In this document: piece by piece, positions 25,694-34,830 of the stretch
Layout: each line of letters starts with the position of its first letter
Position numbering within the stretch: the stretch's first letter is position 1
Assembly (NCBI GenBank): GCA_052315315.1
Contig: JBLSDE010000005.1
Span: 12,022-76,021 of the forward strand
Reading direction: 5' to 3'
Length of the DNA stretch: 64,000 nucleotides
Source: Cuniculiplasma sp052315315
GTDB taxonomy: Archaea > Thermoplasmatota > Thermoplasmata > Thermoplasmatales > Thermoplasmataceae
Made by a program: the position numbers and the translations under genes
The notes under the pieces: generated by a model
The model's database searches: none
What the model was told of the DNA's origin: nothing
What the model saw: only the letters and a program-made list of their open reading frames with translations

Positions 25694-26803
25694 ATGATGA
25701 TCAGTGTTCAGGATCCAATGATGGATATTCTCACAAAAGTCAATGAAGGCGAGGACTTAAGCAGGGATGAAATCGCCTATATGTACAATGAAGTTGATAT
25801 TAAGACCCTTGGGTACGTGGCACGAAGTCTCACAAACAAGATTACGGGCAGGCAGGTAAGTTTTGTTTCTAACATGATATTAAATTATACCAATATCTGT
25901 AATGTCAGATGTAACTTCTGCGCTTTTTACCGTACTGGAAAGGAAGATGACTCATACACGCTGACGGCAGAACAGGTCGTTGAAAGGCTTAAGCAGTTTG
26001 ACTCTCTTTATGGGATCAAGCAATTGCTCATTCAGGGAGGTGTAAATCCCGATCTCCCTCTTGAATATTATACGGATCTTTTCAGAAAGATCAAGAAAGA
26101 GGTACCCGGTGTGGGAATAAATGGTTTATCCACATCCGAGATCTCCTTCATTGCTAGAAAGGAGAAAACAAGCGTAAGGGAAGTTCTGAGTGCCCTGAGG
26201 GAAAGCGGACTTGAAACGATCCCGGGCGCAGGGGCAGAGATATTCTCCGATGATGTCAGAAAAGTTCTTGGGAGGCCATTACACAGTGGGCAGCAGTGGC
26301 TTGATGTTATGGAGACAGCCCATAGCATGGGGATCAAAACAAGTGCGACAATGATGTTCGGGCACGTGGAAAATGCCTATCATAGAGCTGATCATCTACT
26401 ATCTATACTCAATCTTCAGAAAAAATATAAGGGTTTTCTGTCATTTACTCCGTGGAATTTTGAGCCAGGAAATACAAAACTGGAAAGGGATGGTTTGGTT
26501 AAAAGAAGGGTCGGTGGTGAAGAGGTCCTGAGAAATATTGCAATTTCAAGAATAGTCTTCAACAAAGCTCTGCCAATTATACAATCCTCATGGCTAACTA
26601 ATGGAGTAGAAATGGGCCAGATGTCCATATATTTCGGAGCAAATGACTGGGGAGGTACCATATACGATGAGAAGGTAATCCCTGCGACAGGAAAAATGGT
26701 GGGAAATTTAAGGAAAGAAACAATAATAAGAGCTTTGAAGGGAATCGGAATGGTTCCCGTTGAAAGAGATAACAACTACAAAATAATAAGGTCCTATATC
26801 TGA
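25694..26803 (+). CDS. mqnC: Cyclic dehypoxanthinyl futalosine synthase MqnC (radical SAM)
   Basis: A 369-residue radical-SAM enzyme, a paralogue of the divergent mqnE product. Cluster ligands CNVRCNFC (Cys69, Cys73, Cys76), LLIQGGVNPDL, ETIPGAGAEIF and GANDWGGT are the MqnC pattern. It cyclises dehypoxanthine futalosine in menaquinone synthesis. The gene mqnB (or its equivalent) and mqnD are not in this window. The truD gene starts 3 bp after its stop, so both are probably co-transcribed although unrelated in function. Confidence 0.87.
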   Translation: MMISVQDPMMDILTKVNEGEDLSRDEIAYMYNEVDIKTLGYVARSLTNKITGRQVSFVSNMILNYTNICNVRCNFCAFYRTGKEDDSYTLTAEQVVERLKQFDSLYGIKQLLIQGGVNPDLPLEYYTDLFRKIKKEVPGVGINGLSTSEISFIARKEKTSVREVLSALRESGLETIPGAGAEIFSDDVRKVLGRPLHSGQQWLDVMETAHSMGIKTSATMMFGHVENAYHRADHLLSILNLQKKYKGFLSFTPWNFEPGNTKLERDGLVKRRVGGEEVLRNIAISRIVFNKALPIIQSSWLTNGVEMGQMSIYFGANDWGGTIYDEKVIPATGKMVGNLRKETIIRALKGIGMVPVERDNNYKIIRSYI

Positions 26804-26806
26804 GCA

Positions 26807-27982
26807 ATGTCCAATTATGTAATTAAAATGGAACCTGGCGATTTTCAGGTTTCAGAAATATCTGAATACGCAAAGCCTGAACCAAATGGAAAATATACAA
26901 TTTTAAGAATTAAACTTACAAACTGGGAGACAAATCACTTCATAACTGAACTGGCAAGGTATATTGGAATCAGCAGAAAGCGCATCACATATGCCGGAAC
27001 AAAGGATAAGCGAGCAGTTACAACTCAATACTTCTGCATAAATGCAGAGAGAATACCTGATAGAATAAATATAAGGGATTGTGAAGTCGTAGAACGTTTC
27101 AGGAGCAACAGGATGCTAAATCTTGGTGATCTGACTGGCAATACATTTATTATTAGGGTTGAAACGGATTTTGACGATAGGAATATAATTGATCGTTATC
27201 AGAAAATTGTGGATAATGGTGGTTTTTGGAATGTTTTTGGTATACAAAGATTTGGTAGCATAAGATATAACACTCACATAGTGGGAGAGAAACTGATTAA
27301 GAATGGTTTTGAGGCTGCAGTGAAGGAATATCTTGTAGATCCTCAAATTGACAGGGAACCTTACAGATTGGATCTGAACGAAAGCTGGGACTTTCAGAGA
27401 GCAATAAAAGAGTTTCCTGAGCATTTGCAGTTTGAAAGGGCTATGATGCACGAGATACTATCTGGAAGATCCTATGGAGAGGCAATCGATGTACTTCCCA
27501 GAAGCCTTAAAATAATGTTTGTACACGCATATCAATCCCACCTTTTTAACCGAATACTCATGGAGAGGAGAAAATTGATCGGAAATCCATCAGGGGTAGT
27601 TTTGGGAGACTTTGTATCTCCTGTCAATTCTTACTGGAACATAGATGAAAATCATTTGATTGAAGTGGATTCTTTCAATATTGAGAGAATACAAAATCTC
27701 TCCAAAGAGGGGAAGGTAAGCGTACTGGCACCATTGATCGGCACTGAGACTAAAGGACAGAAAGGAGTTCCTGGCGAAATACTGGAAAAGATTATGGATG
27801 AGGATGGAATCACGTTTGACTCCTTCAAAATCAAGGAAAAACCGGAAATGAGTTCAACAGGAAATTACAGGGGCATTCGTTTCCTCCCAGTAGATTTCAA
27901 AATCTCAGAACCAAAGGTGCTTCAGTTCTCCCTTGGAAAAGGGATATATGCAACCACACTTTTAGATCAGATATTTCAGTAA
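26807..27982 (+). CDS. truD: tRNA pseudouridine synthase TruD
   Basis: A 391-residue TruD-family pseudouridine synthase, in archaea related to Pus7. The catalytic Asp is in AGTKDKRAVTTQ (Asp67), with FWNVFGIQRFGSIRYNTHIVG as the second family motif and GNTFIIRV between. Expected to modify U13 of tRNA. It begins 3 bp after mqnC with no promoter of its own visible, and ends 12 bp before the convergent TBP gene. Confidence 0.95.
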   Translation: MSNYVIKMEPGDFQVSEISEYAKPEPNGKYTILRIKLTNWETNHFITELARYIGISRKRITYAGTKDKRAVTTQYFCINAERIPDRINIRDCEVVERFRSNRMLNLGDLTGNTFIIRVETDFDDRNIIDRYQKIVDNGGFWNVFGIQRFGSIRYNTHIVGEKLIKNGFEAAVKEYLVDPQIDREPYRLDLNESWDFQRAIKEFPEHLQFERAMMHEILSGRSYGEAIDVLPRSLKIMFVHAYQSHLFNRILMERRKLIGNPSGVVLGDFVSPVNSYWNIDENHLIEVDSFNIERIQNLSKEGKVSVLAPLIGTETKGQKGVPGEILEKIMDEDGITFDSFKIKEKPEMSSTGNYRGIRFLPVDFKISEPKVLQFSLGKGIYATTLLDQIFQ

Positions 27983-27994
27983 ATTTGATCGGAT

Positions 27995-28549
27995 CTAGAT
28001 AAGTCCGACCTTTTGAAGTTCTTTCTTCACTTTTATTACTGCCTGTTCAATCTCGCTTTCTTCCTTTGCTCCTGTGCATACCACTTTTCCGGAGCCGAAA
28101 AGAAGCAGGACCACCTTTGGCTCTTCCACTCTGTATACGAGACCAGGAAACTGTTCCGGCTCATACTCTACATTTTCAAGGCCAAGGGACATTGCTATCT
28201 GAGTGAGATTAAGATCTGATTCAAGATCATAAACTGCAACAATATTCTGAACAACAATATCCGGATCGTCATACACTTCTATTCCAGCTTTTTTTAGCTT
28301 TCCAATAATAGTTTGTATAGTCAACCTCACGTTCGCTAAATTTTTTGCCCCTGTACAGTTAACTTTCCCGCTTCTGAATATAAGAACTGCGGTCTTGGGC
28401 TCATGAAGTCTGTATATTAACCCAGGAAACTGTTCTGGTTCATATTCTGAACCTTCCAGTGCAAGTGCAATTTTGCTAAGATCAAGGTGCTCGGCAAGGG
28501 AAGTCGAGGCCACTATGTTTTCGATGTTGATTTTTTCTCTCTCGCTCAT
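27995..28549 (-). CDS. tbp: TATA-box-binding protein
   Basis: A 184-residue TBP, the core initiation factor that recognises the TATA elements seen through this window. Two direct repeats are obvious: VNCTGAKN and VVCTGAKE at corresponding positions, each preceded by YEPEQFPGL-Y-R and EPK-VLL/IF. There is no long acidic tail. A dense AT block at 28564-28587 is its likely promoter. Confidence 0.98.
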   Translation of the reverse strand: MSEREKINIENIVASTSLAEHLDLSKIALALEGSEYEPEQFPGLIYRLHEPKTAVLIFRSGKVNCTGAKNLANVRLTIQTIIGKLKKAGIEVYDDPDIVVQNIVAVYDLESDLNLTQIAMSLGLENVEYEPEQFPGLVYRVEEPKVVLLLFGSGKVVCTGAKEESEIEQAVIKVKKELQKVGLI

Positions 28550-28563
28550 AAAAACCTAAACTC

Positions 28564-28587
28564 TTATATTTAAAGTATATATAAATA
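28564..28587 (-). promoter_or_regulatory. TATA-like elements of the tbp gene
   Basis: Overlapping AT elements (ttatatttaaag and agtatatataaata) about 19 and 31 bp upstream of the ATG at 28549; the second matches the usual spacing better. A TBP gene with such a TATA box could be autoregulated. Confidence 0.45.
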
Positions 28588-28668
28588 CTACACTTCTAAG
28601 AGAGTTTACTTAAAAAGAAATATATATATTTTTGTTTCCGCCATTTAGGTATTGAAAAACTCCCAGTA

Positions 28669-28974
28669 TCACATATTAAGAGCTTCTCGAGCTTCGTCGG
28701 ACATCATTTCCGGCTTCCATGGGGGTTCCCAAACAAGCTCCACGTCTGCCATTTCAACTCCTGCCATGTTTTCAACTATTTTCTGTACCTCAGATAGTAT
28801 CCATGGGGTTACAGGACATGTGGGTGCTGTCATTGTCATCTTTATATATACTTTATCCCCATCGATTTGCACATCATATATGAGTCCCAAATTCACTACG
28901 TCCATTCCTATTTCAGGATCCTCAACAACCTTTAATTCTTCGAGAATCTCCTCCTTTGTAACCATAATTATCAT
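28669..28974 (-). CDS. MIP18/PaaD-family Fe-S cluster assembly protein (DUF59)
   Basis: A 101-residue DUF59 domain protein. The family motifs VEDPEIGMDVVNLGLIYD and MTMTAPTCPVTP (with the conserved Cys) are clear. Related proteins (SufT, Cia2) help insert Fe-S clusters into target proteins. Possible clients here include the radical-SAM MqnC/MqnE and Rli1. Two ATG codons (28974 and 28965) are possible starts. It stands alone. Confidence 0.92.
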   Translation of the reverse strand: MIIMVTKEEILEELKVVEDPEIGMDVVNLGLIYDVQIDGDKVYIKMTMTAPTCPVTPWILSEVQKIVENMAGVEMADVELVWEPPWKPEMMSDEAREALNM

Positions 28975-29176
28975 TTTAACATTTCAAACAGGTTTATATG
29001 TCTATTGTTATTCAAAACTCCTCTAGATTCATTACTTAATTAAATTGTATAATTTTTACTGAGCTTTATGCTTTTCATCAGCTAAATATTTATTCATTGG
29101 AATCATGATTTGACAGGGGAGGAGAAAAATTAAAGGAGACCTTTGGAGATACATAACTCAAATAGAAGGTTCAAAG

Positions 29177-29479
29177 ATGAATAAAGTCTGTTGTAGCGGG
29201 TTAATTTCATTTGTATCCCGAAGAAAGGGTAATCTTAATAGGAATAGAATGTCCATAATCGGTGGTTTCATGGGAATTTTAGGCAAATATGGTCTAATTC
29301 CGGGCAACCTCATGAGAATACATACTGCCATCTTCGGTCTCTTCCCGGGAATGAATAATACTCAGTCAGGAGATATATACCTCGGCACTCTGATGATTTT
29401 AGCATTTGTTTTTTCCTTTATGGTACTATTTTTCTGGCTCATTGCGGTGATTATAGAACTTTTCAGAAAGAAATCCTAA
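29177..29479 (+). CDS. Small membrane protein of unknown function
   Basis: A frame of up to 100 residues with a strong C-terminal membrane helix (about 64-94, GTLMILAFVFSFMVLFFWLIAVIIEL cut here to its core LAFVFSFMVLFFWLI) ending in RKKS. A shorter start at 29249 (MSIIGGFMG, 76 residues) would remove a Cys- and Arg-rich lead and is at least as likely. Its stop interlocks with the stop of the convergent coaD gene (4-bp overlap). I do not recognise it, and coding status is moderate. Confidence 0.5.
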   Translation: MNKVCCSGLISFVSRRKGNLNRNRMSIIGGFMGILGKYGLIPGNLMRIHTAIFGLFPGMNNTQSGDIYLGTLMILAFVFSFMVLFFWLIAVIIELFRKKS

Positions 29480-30399
29480 TCCTGATTTTTGAAATAATCC
29501 ATGAGATCGTATCTCCATGGTTTTTTTCTTGGTTCCATTGTCATCTTTACGCTCTCACTTATGAATTCACCCATAAGATCAGAGCCGAGACATTCCAGAA
29601 TATGATCAAGGCCATTTTGATTTTCCATTAAATATGTATGATACATTTCATCGCTAAGCATTATGGACGGGCCATAACCGGAAGTTGTGCTTCCATATCT
29701 GTCAAGTATGGTGCATTTAATATTAAAAAAATGTAAAGAGGAATTATAATCATATTTTATTTCATAACTGAGGCATACTGAAAAATCATTGTCCAGAATA
29801 GCGTTCTCAGGTCTCTGTTCTGAATCTTGATTTATGAGGAAACCTGTTATACTTAGGTTCTTTCCAAATATCCCTGTCAAAGCCATTTCTATTAATTTTT
29901 TCTGGATTCCCATATTGGTACATACAGCAACTCTAATGGGTTCCAGTCTTTTTCCATCCTGATCTATTTCTCCCCTTTCTATTCTTCTCGAACTGATGGG
30001 GAAAAAATCTTCACCTATTTCAAGATCAACCGGGATGATCTTCATCTCATTCAGTCCATTTTCAATCCTCTTTTTATTGATTATTTTTGCATTTTTTTCG
30101 GTCTCTCTTGATACCACAATTATTTCGTAATCGGGATTTATGGCAGAATCGCCTGCGTTATCACTCAGTTCCCTTATCTCATAATCTTCTCCAAGCTTGG
30201 AGAGAAATTCCTCTATTCTGTTTTTTCTTTCTTCAAATTTTGGAAAATTGTAATGTTTTGTTTTGGAAGCATATGCATCTGAGGTCAAACCTATTATTAC
30301 GTGGTTTTTTGTTTGCATTGCAGTCCTCAAAAGAGATTTGTGGCCTTTATGAAGGTATCCAAATGATCCCGCCACAATTGTGATTTTACTGTTTTTCAC
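29476..30399 (-). CDS. coaD: Phosphopantetheine adenylyltransferase fused to a DUF84-type NTP phosphatase
   Basis: A 307-residue two-domain protein. The N-terminal part (1-150) is a nucleotidyltransferase with the adenylylating motif GSFGYLHKGHKSLL (HxGH at about 17-20) and the ISSRRIERGEID segment, an archaeal phosphopantetheine adenylyltransferase (CoA synthesis). The C-terminal part (about 155-290) resembles the DUF84/YjjX inosine-xanthosine triphosphatase family (IRVAVCTNMGIQKKLI, DRYGSTTSGYGPSIML). This fusion is known, as I recall, from Thermoplasmatales. The start is GTG at 30399, inside the end of the aminotransferase gene (14-bp overlap). Confidence 0.85.
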   Translation of the reverse strand: MKNSKITIVAGSFGYLHKGHKSLLRTAMQTKNHVIIGLTSDAYASKTKHYNFPKFEERKNRIEEFLSKLGEDYEIRELSDNAGDSAINPDYEIIVVSRETEKNAKIINKKRIENGLNEMKIIPVDLEIGEDFFPISSRRIERGEIDQDGKRLEPIRVAVCTNMGIQKKLIEMALTGIFGKNLSITGFLINQDSEQRPENAILDNDFSVCLSYEIKYDYNSSLHFFNIKCTILDRYGSTTSGYGPSIMLSDEMYHTYLMENQNGLDHILECLGSDLMGEFISESVKMTMEPRKKPWRYDLMDYFKNQD

Positions 30400-31591
30400 G
30401 GTAACTATCCACCGTTTTTCTTATTCTTTTAATACCCTCCTCGATCTGCTCAAGGGTACCGAATGTGAAATTTAGTCTCATACTGCTTTTTTGGGTATTA
30501 TTGGTGGTAAATGCCTGGCCACTCACATATGCGACCCCATTTTTAATTGCGTGTTCTCTCATCATTTTTGTGTCAATATCCCCATTTAACGTTGCCCATA
30601 CGAACATTCCACCCTCCGGCTCAGACCATTTGGCAAGGCCATCCATATTTTCTTTAAGTGCATTAATCATCCTGTCTCTTTTAACCTTGTATATCTTTTT
30701 GTTCTCTTCAATCTGCTTATATATCACACCTCTCTTAACATACTCCAGTGCAACATATTGTGAGAACGAATTTGTTGCAAGATCAAGAGCCTGCTTTATG
30801 AGATTAAACTTTTCCATGACATCATCAGGTGCAACAGTATATCCAAGACGAAGTCCGGGCGTCATTACCTTGGAAAATGTACCAAGATATATCGTGTTTT
30901 CACCATTTTTCATGGATCTTATTGAGCTCACTGGCTTTCCGTAATATCTCAATTGACCATATGGATTGTCTTCAATCAGTGGTATGTTGTACGTTTCTGA
31001 TATCTCGATCAATACCTTCCTTCTCTCCTCTGGCATGGTGTAGCCTGTAGGATTCTGGAACGTTGGTATAACATAAATGAACCTTGGTTTTCTTCCATCA
31101 GCCATAAGTTTTCTGATTTTTGTTTCAAGGCCATCTACGATCATACCATGATGATCCATCTCCATTCCCTCCATTCTCAGTCTGTTGGCCGAGAAGGCGG
31201 ACACTGCTCCAACATATGTAGGTTCCTCAGTTATTACAGTATCTCCTGGATTTGCCAATACAACTCCCAGTTCATATAGCCCCTGTTGAGAACCTGAATT
31301 TATTATGATATTTTTCGAATTTGTCTGGATTCCCTCTGTTTTCCTAAGCATATCTGCGATAACTTCCCTTGCTCCATCGTTCCCAAGCGTGTTACCGTAT
31401 TGAAGTGCCAGATCTGCATAATTTTCCATGACATAATCCATTATTTCCTCTAGATCATGCTTTGGGAAAGTTTCAGGACTTGGCATTCCTCCACCAAGGG
31501 ATATCAGACCAGGGCTCGAAGCCATCTTATTAAGTTCTCTTATTTCAGATGGTTTCATCCCCATTACACATTCTGAAAAATTAAATTTCAT
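30386..31591 (-). CDS. PLP-dependent aminotransferase, class I/II
   Basis: A 401-residue fold-type I aminotransferase close to the 2-aminoadipate/aromatic aminotransferase (LysN, Kat-II) group. The PLP lysine is in GTFSKVMTPGLRLGY (Lys241), with NPTG at 180-183, DNPYG at 208-212 and the carboxylate-binding Arg in SSMRLNF. Substrate probably aromatic, aspartate-like or 2-aminoadipate; not decidable here. It precedes and overlaps coaD. A TATA-like element lies around 31605-31619. Confidence 0.9.
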   Translation of the reverse strand: MKFNFSECVMGMKPSEIRELNKMASSPGLISLGGGMPSPETFPKHDLEEIMDYVMENYADLALQYGNTLGNDGAREVIADMLRKTEGIQTNSKNIIINSGSQQGLYELGVVLANPGDTVITEEPTYVGAVSAFSANRLRMEGMEMDHHGMIVDGLETKIRKLMADGRKPRFIYVIPTFQNPTGYTMPEERRKVLIEISETYNIPLIEDNPYGQLRYYGKPVSSIRSMKNGENTIYLGTFSKVMTPGLRLGYTVAPDDVMEKFNLIKQALDLATNSFSQYVALEYVKRGVIYKQIEENKKIYKVKRDRMINALKENMDGLAKWSEPEGGMFVWATLNGDIDTKMMREHAIKNGVAYVSGQAFTTNNTQKSSMRLNFTFGTLEQIEEGIKRIRKTVDSYREKQ

Positions 31592-31770
31592 AACCCATAA
31601 ATTACAGTTTAAAAATAAACATATGCATCATTATATAGGTCTTAACATACATGGTGTATCGAATCTTAAGTAATCATAATGGAATCTTATTTTATTGAAG
31701 ATTAGGTAAAATTGTCTTACATTTTTTGCCGAAAGGAAAACTATTATAATTGAGTAAAAAATCGTGAGGC

Positions 31771-32289
31771 ATGATTTCTAGCCGGTTTATATGGAAGGTA
31801 AGTGTAGTGGGTACCTCTGGATCCGGCAAAAGTTCTTTGATTTCCAGAATTGTTTACGATAGTGATAATGGGGGAATTGGCAACAGGGGTCTATTGAGGA
31901 AGAAAATTAATATAACCTATGATGGGAAACCTGTTGAAAGCGAATTCATAATACAGGAGATCGATGGCTTTATTGAAAATGAGAAAATCATGTCAGGGTC
32001 TAGTGCAATAATAATAGTGACAGATGTGACCAGAGAGCTTAATGAGCGAGAAATACAGAAATTCATTAAATTTATTTCAATTCTTGAAAGGAAGCCTCTA
32101 ATGGTAATCGCAGCCACTAAAATTGATAGAAAATATGAAGCAGTTACGTGGCAGGAGGATCTTGATCCAATTTCAAAAACCTATAAGGTTCCTGTCTATA
32201 TGGTATCTGCAAGGATGCCAGAAACAGTAAAGAAGATGACAGAAGATATAGCCACTAAGCTTCTGGACAGGAAAAATGGAAAATTCTAA
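31771..32289 (+). CDS. Small Ras-like GTPase-type P-loop protein
   Basis: A 172-residue protein with G1 GTSGSGKSS (14-22), G4 TKID (116-119) and a G5-like VSAR near 144, so guanine-nucleotide binding is likely. The G3 region (IQEIDGF) lacks the usual D-x-x-G, so hydrolysis may be slow or different. It overlaps endA by 14 bp, implying joint translation. A TATA-like element (tattataattg) lies about 25 bp before the ATG. The role is unknown; involvement in tRNA processing is an inference from the overlap. Confidence 0.78.
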   Translation: MISSRFIWKVSVVGTSGSGKSSLISRIVYDSDNGGIGNRGLLRKKINITYDGKPVESEFIIQEIDGFIENEKIMSGSSAIIIVTDVTRELNEREIQKFIKFISILERKPLMVIAATKIDRKYEAVTWQEDLDPISKTYKVPVYMVSARMPETVKKMTEDIATKLLDRKNGKF

Positions 32290-33235
32290 CATTCAGTCAA
32301 TTGCCATATGCGAAAAAACTGTATTTCATATAAGCAATGGGAAAAGTCCATTATACCTGCACAATAAATATTCGGTCGGAAGGGTAGATAAAAAGACGCT
32401 TTTTCTTAAGCCATACGAAGCCATTTACCTTTACCTCCGAAATAGAATAAAGCCCCTCAACGGAATGCTCAAAGATGAAATTTCAGTAATCTCGGCATTA
32501 ATCCAAGAAAATGATATCCATAAACTTAAGGTTTACCTTGAACTAAAGGATGAAGGGACAAAAATTGCTATTGAATCTGATTATTTCAACGTGGTTCGCA
32601 AAAATGAAAAACAATCTGTCCGGAGGAAAGTGGTACCAGTAAGGGAAAACGAAAGAATTTCATTCCAATGGTTGAAAGAAATGGCCGGAGCCAATGTTGC
32701 TTCTGTGGATGACGATGGCGATATAACATATTACACTGTTCATGCTGCCAATCTGCAAGGTAAAAATTCCATGGATCTATGGATAGTTCAGGAAAACAAG
32801 GATGATTATGTTATGGGCATTGGAAATAGGGGACTGGGAAAGAAGGATAAGCTCCCGTCATGGATGGGTGATGCCTTGGGGGATGTAACATTTCTCTCCG
32901 AACAGGAATTTTCAATTCTCACAAAAAGAGACAGCATCGATCCTGTTACTCAGATATACGGAGATCTAATTAAGAGGGGAATGATTGTTAAAACTGGTTT
33001 CAAGTACGGATGCACATTTAGGGCTTATGAAGAAAGCCTGGAAGATCATTCTGAATATTTGATACATATAACTGAAAATATAATGGAATGGTACGAAATT
33101 AGCAGGGCAGTAAGAGTTGCAGCAGCCGTTAGAAAAAGGATGGTTTTCTCGTCAATAATAGATAAGGAACCAATTTACGTTGAAATCAAAAGAATAAAAA
33201 ATATAGGGGAATTTAACTCATCAAATCATATCTGA
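32276..33235 (+). CDS. endA: tRNA-splicing endonuclease, homodimer type
   Basis: A 319-residue EndA that removes introns at bulge-helix-bulge sites in tRNA precursors. The C-terminal catalytic unit (about 220-305) carries the triad Tyr251 (FRAYEE), His258 (DHSEYLIH) and Lys287 (AAVRKRM) plus VVKTGFK-like MIVKTGFKYG. The N-terminal half is a degenerate structural copy lacking the triad, the layout known for the alpha2-type enzyme of Thermoplasma. It follows the GTPase gene with a 14-bp overlap and ends 10 bp inside the convergent rpsB gene. Confidence 0.92.
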   Translation: MENSNIQSIAICEKTVFHISNGKSPLYLHNKYSVGRVDKKTLFLKPYEAIYLYLRNRIKPLNGMLKDEISVISALIQENDIHKLKVYLELKDEGTKIAIESDYFNVVRKNEKQSVRRKVVPVRENERISFQWLKEMAGANVASVDDDGDITYYTVHAANLQGKNSMDLWIVQENKDDYVMGIGNRGLGKKDKLPSWMGDALGDVTFLSEQEFSILTKRDSIDPVTQIYGDLIKRGMIVKTGFKYGCTFRAYEESLEDHSEYLIHITENIMEWYEISRAVRVAAAVRKRMVFSSIIDKEPIYVEIKRIKNIGEFNSSNHI

Positions 33236-33825
33236 GATTCAAAGTCCTCTATGGTATACTTGAAATCTTCATAATTTTGTATCTGGCCTCTGTTCTTAAG
33301 GATCTCCCTTGCAAGTATCCAGTATACCAGTGCGAGCGATCTTCTTCCTTTATTGTTGCTCGGAATTATAAGATCGACAAAATCCGTTTTATTATTGGCA
33401 TCACAGAGTGCAATTATGGGTACACCGACATTTTTTGCCTCTTTCATGACCTGGGTATCTGCCAGGGGATCTGTTACCACGATGGCTTTTGTCTCAGTGA
33501 AGGTTGGCAACTGATGATTCGTCAAGGTTCCGGGTATGAATCTTCCAACAATCGCCTTTGATCCAATTACTTCGGAAAACTTTGTAACCGGTCTAAATGC
33601 GTACTGCCTCTGTGCTACAACAAGAATTTGCTCTGGTGGTACTCTAGCCAGCATTCTTCCTGCTGTTCTGAGCATTGAATCGGTTGCGTTTATATCCAGG
33701 AGATACAGTCCGTCATTTCTGATTTTAAATATGTATTTGACCATATCATGGGTTTTTACTTGAGTACCGATATGAACACCAGATTTCTGATATTCCTCCT
33801 CTGCAATTAGTAGTTCATTCGCCAT
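33226..33825 (-). CDS. rpsB: 30S ribosomal protein S2
   Basis: A 199-residue S2, archaeal/eukaryotic (uS2/Sa) type. Recognised by GVHIGTQVKTHDM, LLDINATDSMLRTAG, FIPGTLTNHQL, VVTDPLADTQVMKEA and PSNNKGRRSLALVYWILARE. It lies alone rather than with L13-S9-RpoN/K-enolase, which are often near S2 in archaea. A TATA-like block at 33870-33887 is about 50 bp upstream, so this message has a short leader with a weak GAGATGA ribosome-binding site. Confidence 0.97.
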   Translation of the reverse strand: MANELLIAEEEYQKSGVHIGTQVKTHDMVKYIFKIRNDGLYLLDINATDSMLRTAGRMLARVPPEQILVVAQRQYAFRPVTKFSEVIGSKAIVGRFIPGTLTNHQLPTFTETKAIVVTDPLADTQVMKEAKNVGVPIIALCDANNKTDFVDLIIPSNNKGRRSLALVYWILAREILKNRGQIQNYEDFKYTIEDFESQI

Positions 33826-33869
33826 TTTATTTCATCTCTTTTTTACTCTTAAGGTCTATGCTCATTCTT

Positions 33870-33887
33870 TTTAAATATATATTAATT
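33870..33887 (-). promoter_or_regulatory. TATA-like element of rpsB
   Basis: tttaaatatatattaatt, centred about 53 bp before the ATG at 33825, farther than for the leaderless genes, predicting a leader of about 25 nt. Confidence 0.4.
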
Positions 33888-33894
33888 TCACTTC

Positions 33895-34824
33895 TTACTC
33901 CCATTCAATCGTCCCGGGAGGTTTGTGGGTAACATCATATACCACCCTGTTGACGCCTTCGATTTCGTTGCTTATTCTTACGGACATTTCTTCAATAACA
34001 TCCCAATCTATTCTGGAGAATGTTGCCGTCATTGCATCCAGTGAATTGACAGCTCTAATGGCTATTGTATCTCCATAGGATCTTTTGTCTCCGTGGACTC
34101 CAGTGGTCTTTACAGGAACATAAATGGCAAAATACTGCCACGGTCTGTCTTCCTTAGAATATTTGCTTTCCACTGTTTCCTCAACTATCTTTGTGGCTCT
34201 TCTCAGCCTCTCCAGTCTTTCTTCAGTAACTTCCCCTATTATTCTGACTGCCAGACCAGGTCCTGGAAATGGCTGCAGATACTCGTCGAGGCCTATCTCC
34301 TTACTAAGCTGTCTAACCTCATCCTTGTAAAGGTCCCTAAGGGGTTCAATCAGCTTCAAATTCATATTTTCGGGGAGACCTCCAACATTATGGTGGCTTT
34401 TAATGGAATCCCTATTCTTTCCGCCACTTTCAATCCAGTCTGGAGCAATGGTTCCCTGCAGTAAGTACTGGGCACCGCTTTTTTTGGCGATCTCCTCAAA
34501 CTCCCTTACAAATGTTTCTCCAATAATTTTTCTCTTCCTTTCGGGGTCTGTTACGCCTGCAAGGTTTTGAATGAACCTTTTAGAGGCATCAACTATTTCA
34601 CCATTTATATGAAAATCTGAAAAAAGTTTCTCAACCCTTTCCTTTTCACCTATTCTCAAAAGGCCAGTATCGATAAATATAGTTTTTACATCTTCGCCTG
34701 CAACCATTGCACTTACGGCAGCAAGTACAGAACTATCAGTTCCACCGGAGCAGGCCAATATGCCCTTTCCCTTTAAATTTTCCTTGATGTTCCTTAGAAC
34801 ATCATCCATCATCTGAGATGCCAT
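33895..34824 (-). CDS. guaAB: GMP synthase, ATP-pyrophosphatase subunit
   Basis: A 309-residue GMP synthetase subunit B that aminates XMP using ammonia supplied by a separate glutaminase subunit, the usual two-protein archaeal arrangement. The PP-loop SGGTDSSV is at 26-33 (Thr for the common Val), with FIDTGLLR, PGPGLAVRIIGEVT and the C-terminal dimerisation end VVYDVTHKPPGTIEWE. The glutaminase subunit is not in the window. It is last in an operon with a RAM-domain protein and a small membrane protein (6-bp gap). Confidence 0.96.
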   Translation of the reverse strand: MASQMMDDVLRNIKENLKGKGILACSGGTDSSVLAAVSAMVAGEDVKTIFIDTGLLRIGEKERVEKLFSDFHINGEIVDASKRFIQNLAGVTDPERKRKIIGETFVREFEEIAKKSGAQYLLQGTIAPDWIESGGKNRDSIKSHHNVGGLPENMNLKLIEPLRDLYKDEVRQLSKEIGLDEYLQPFPGPGLAVRIIGEVTEERLERLRRATKIVEETVESKYSKEDRPWQYFAIYVPVKTTGVHGDKRSYGDTIAIRAVNSLDAMTATFSRIDWDVIEEMSVRISNEIEGVNRVVYDVTHKPPGTIEWE

Positions 34825-34830
34825 TACACT

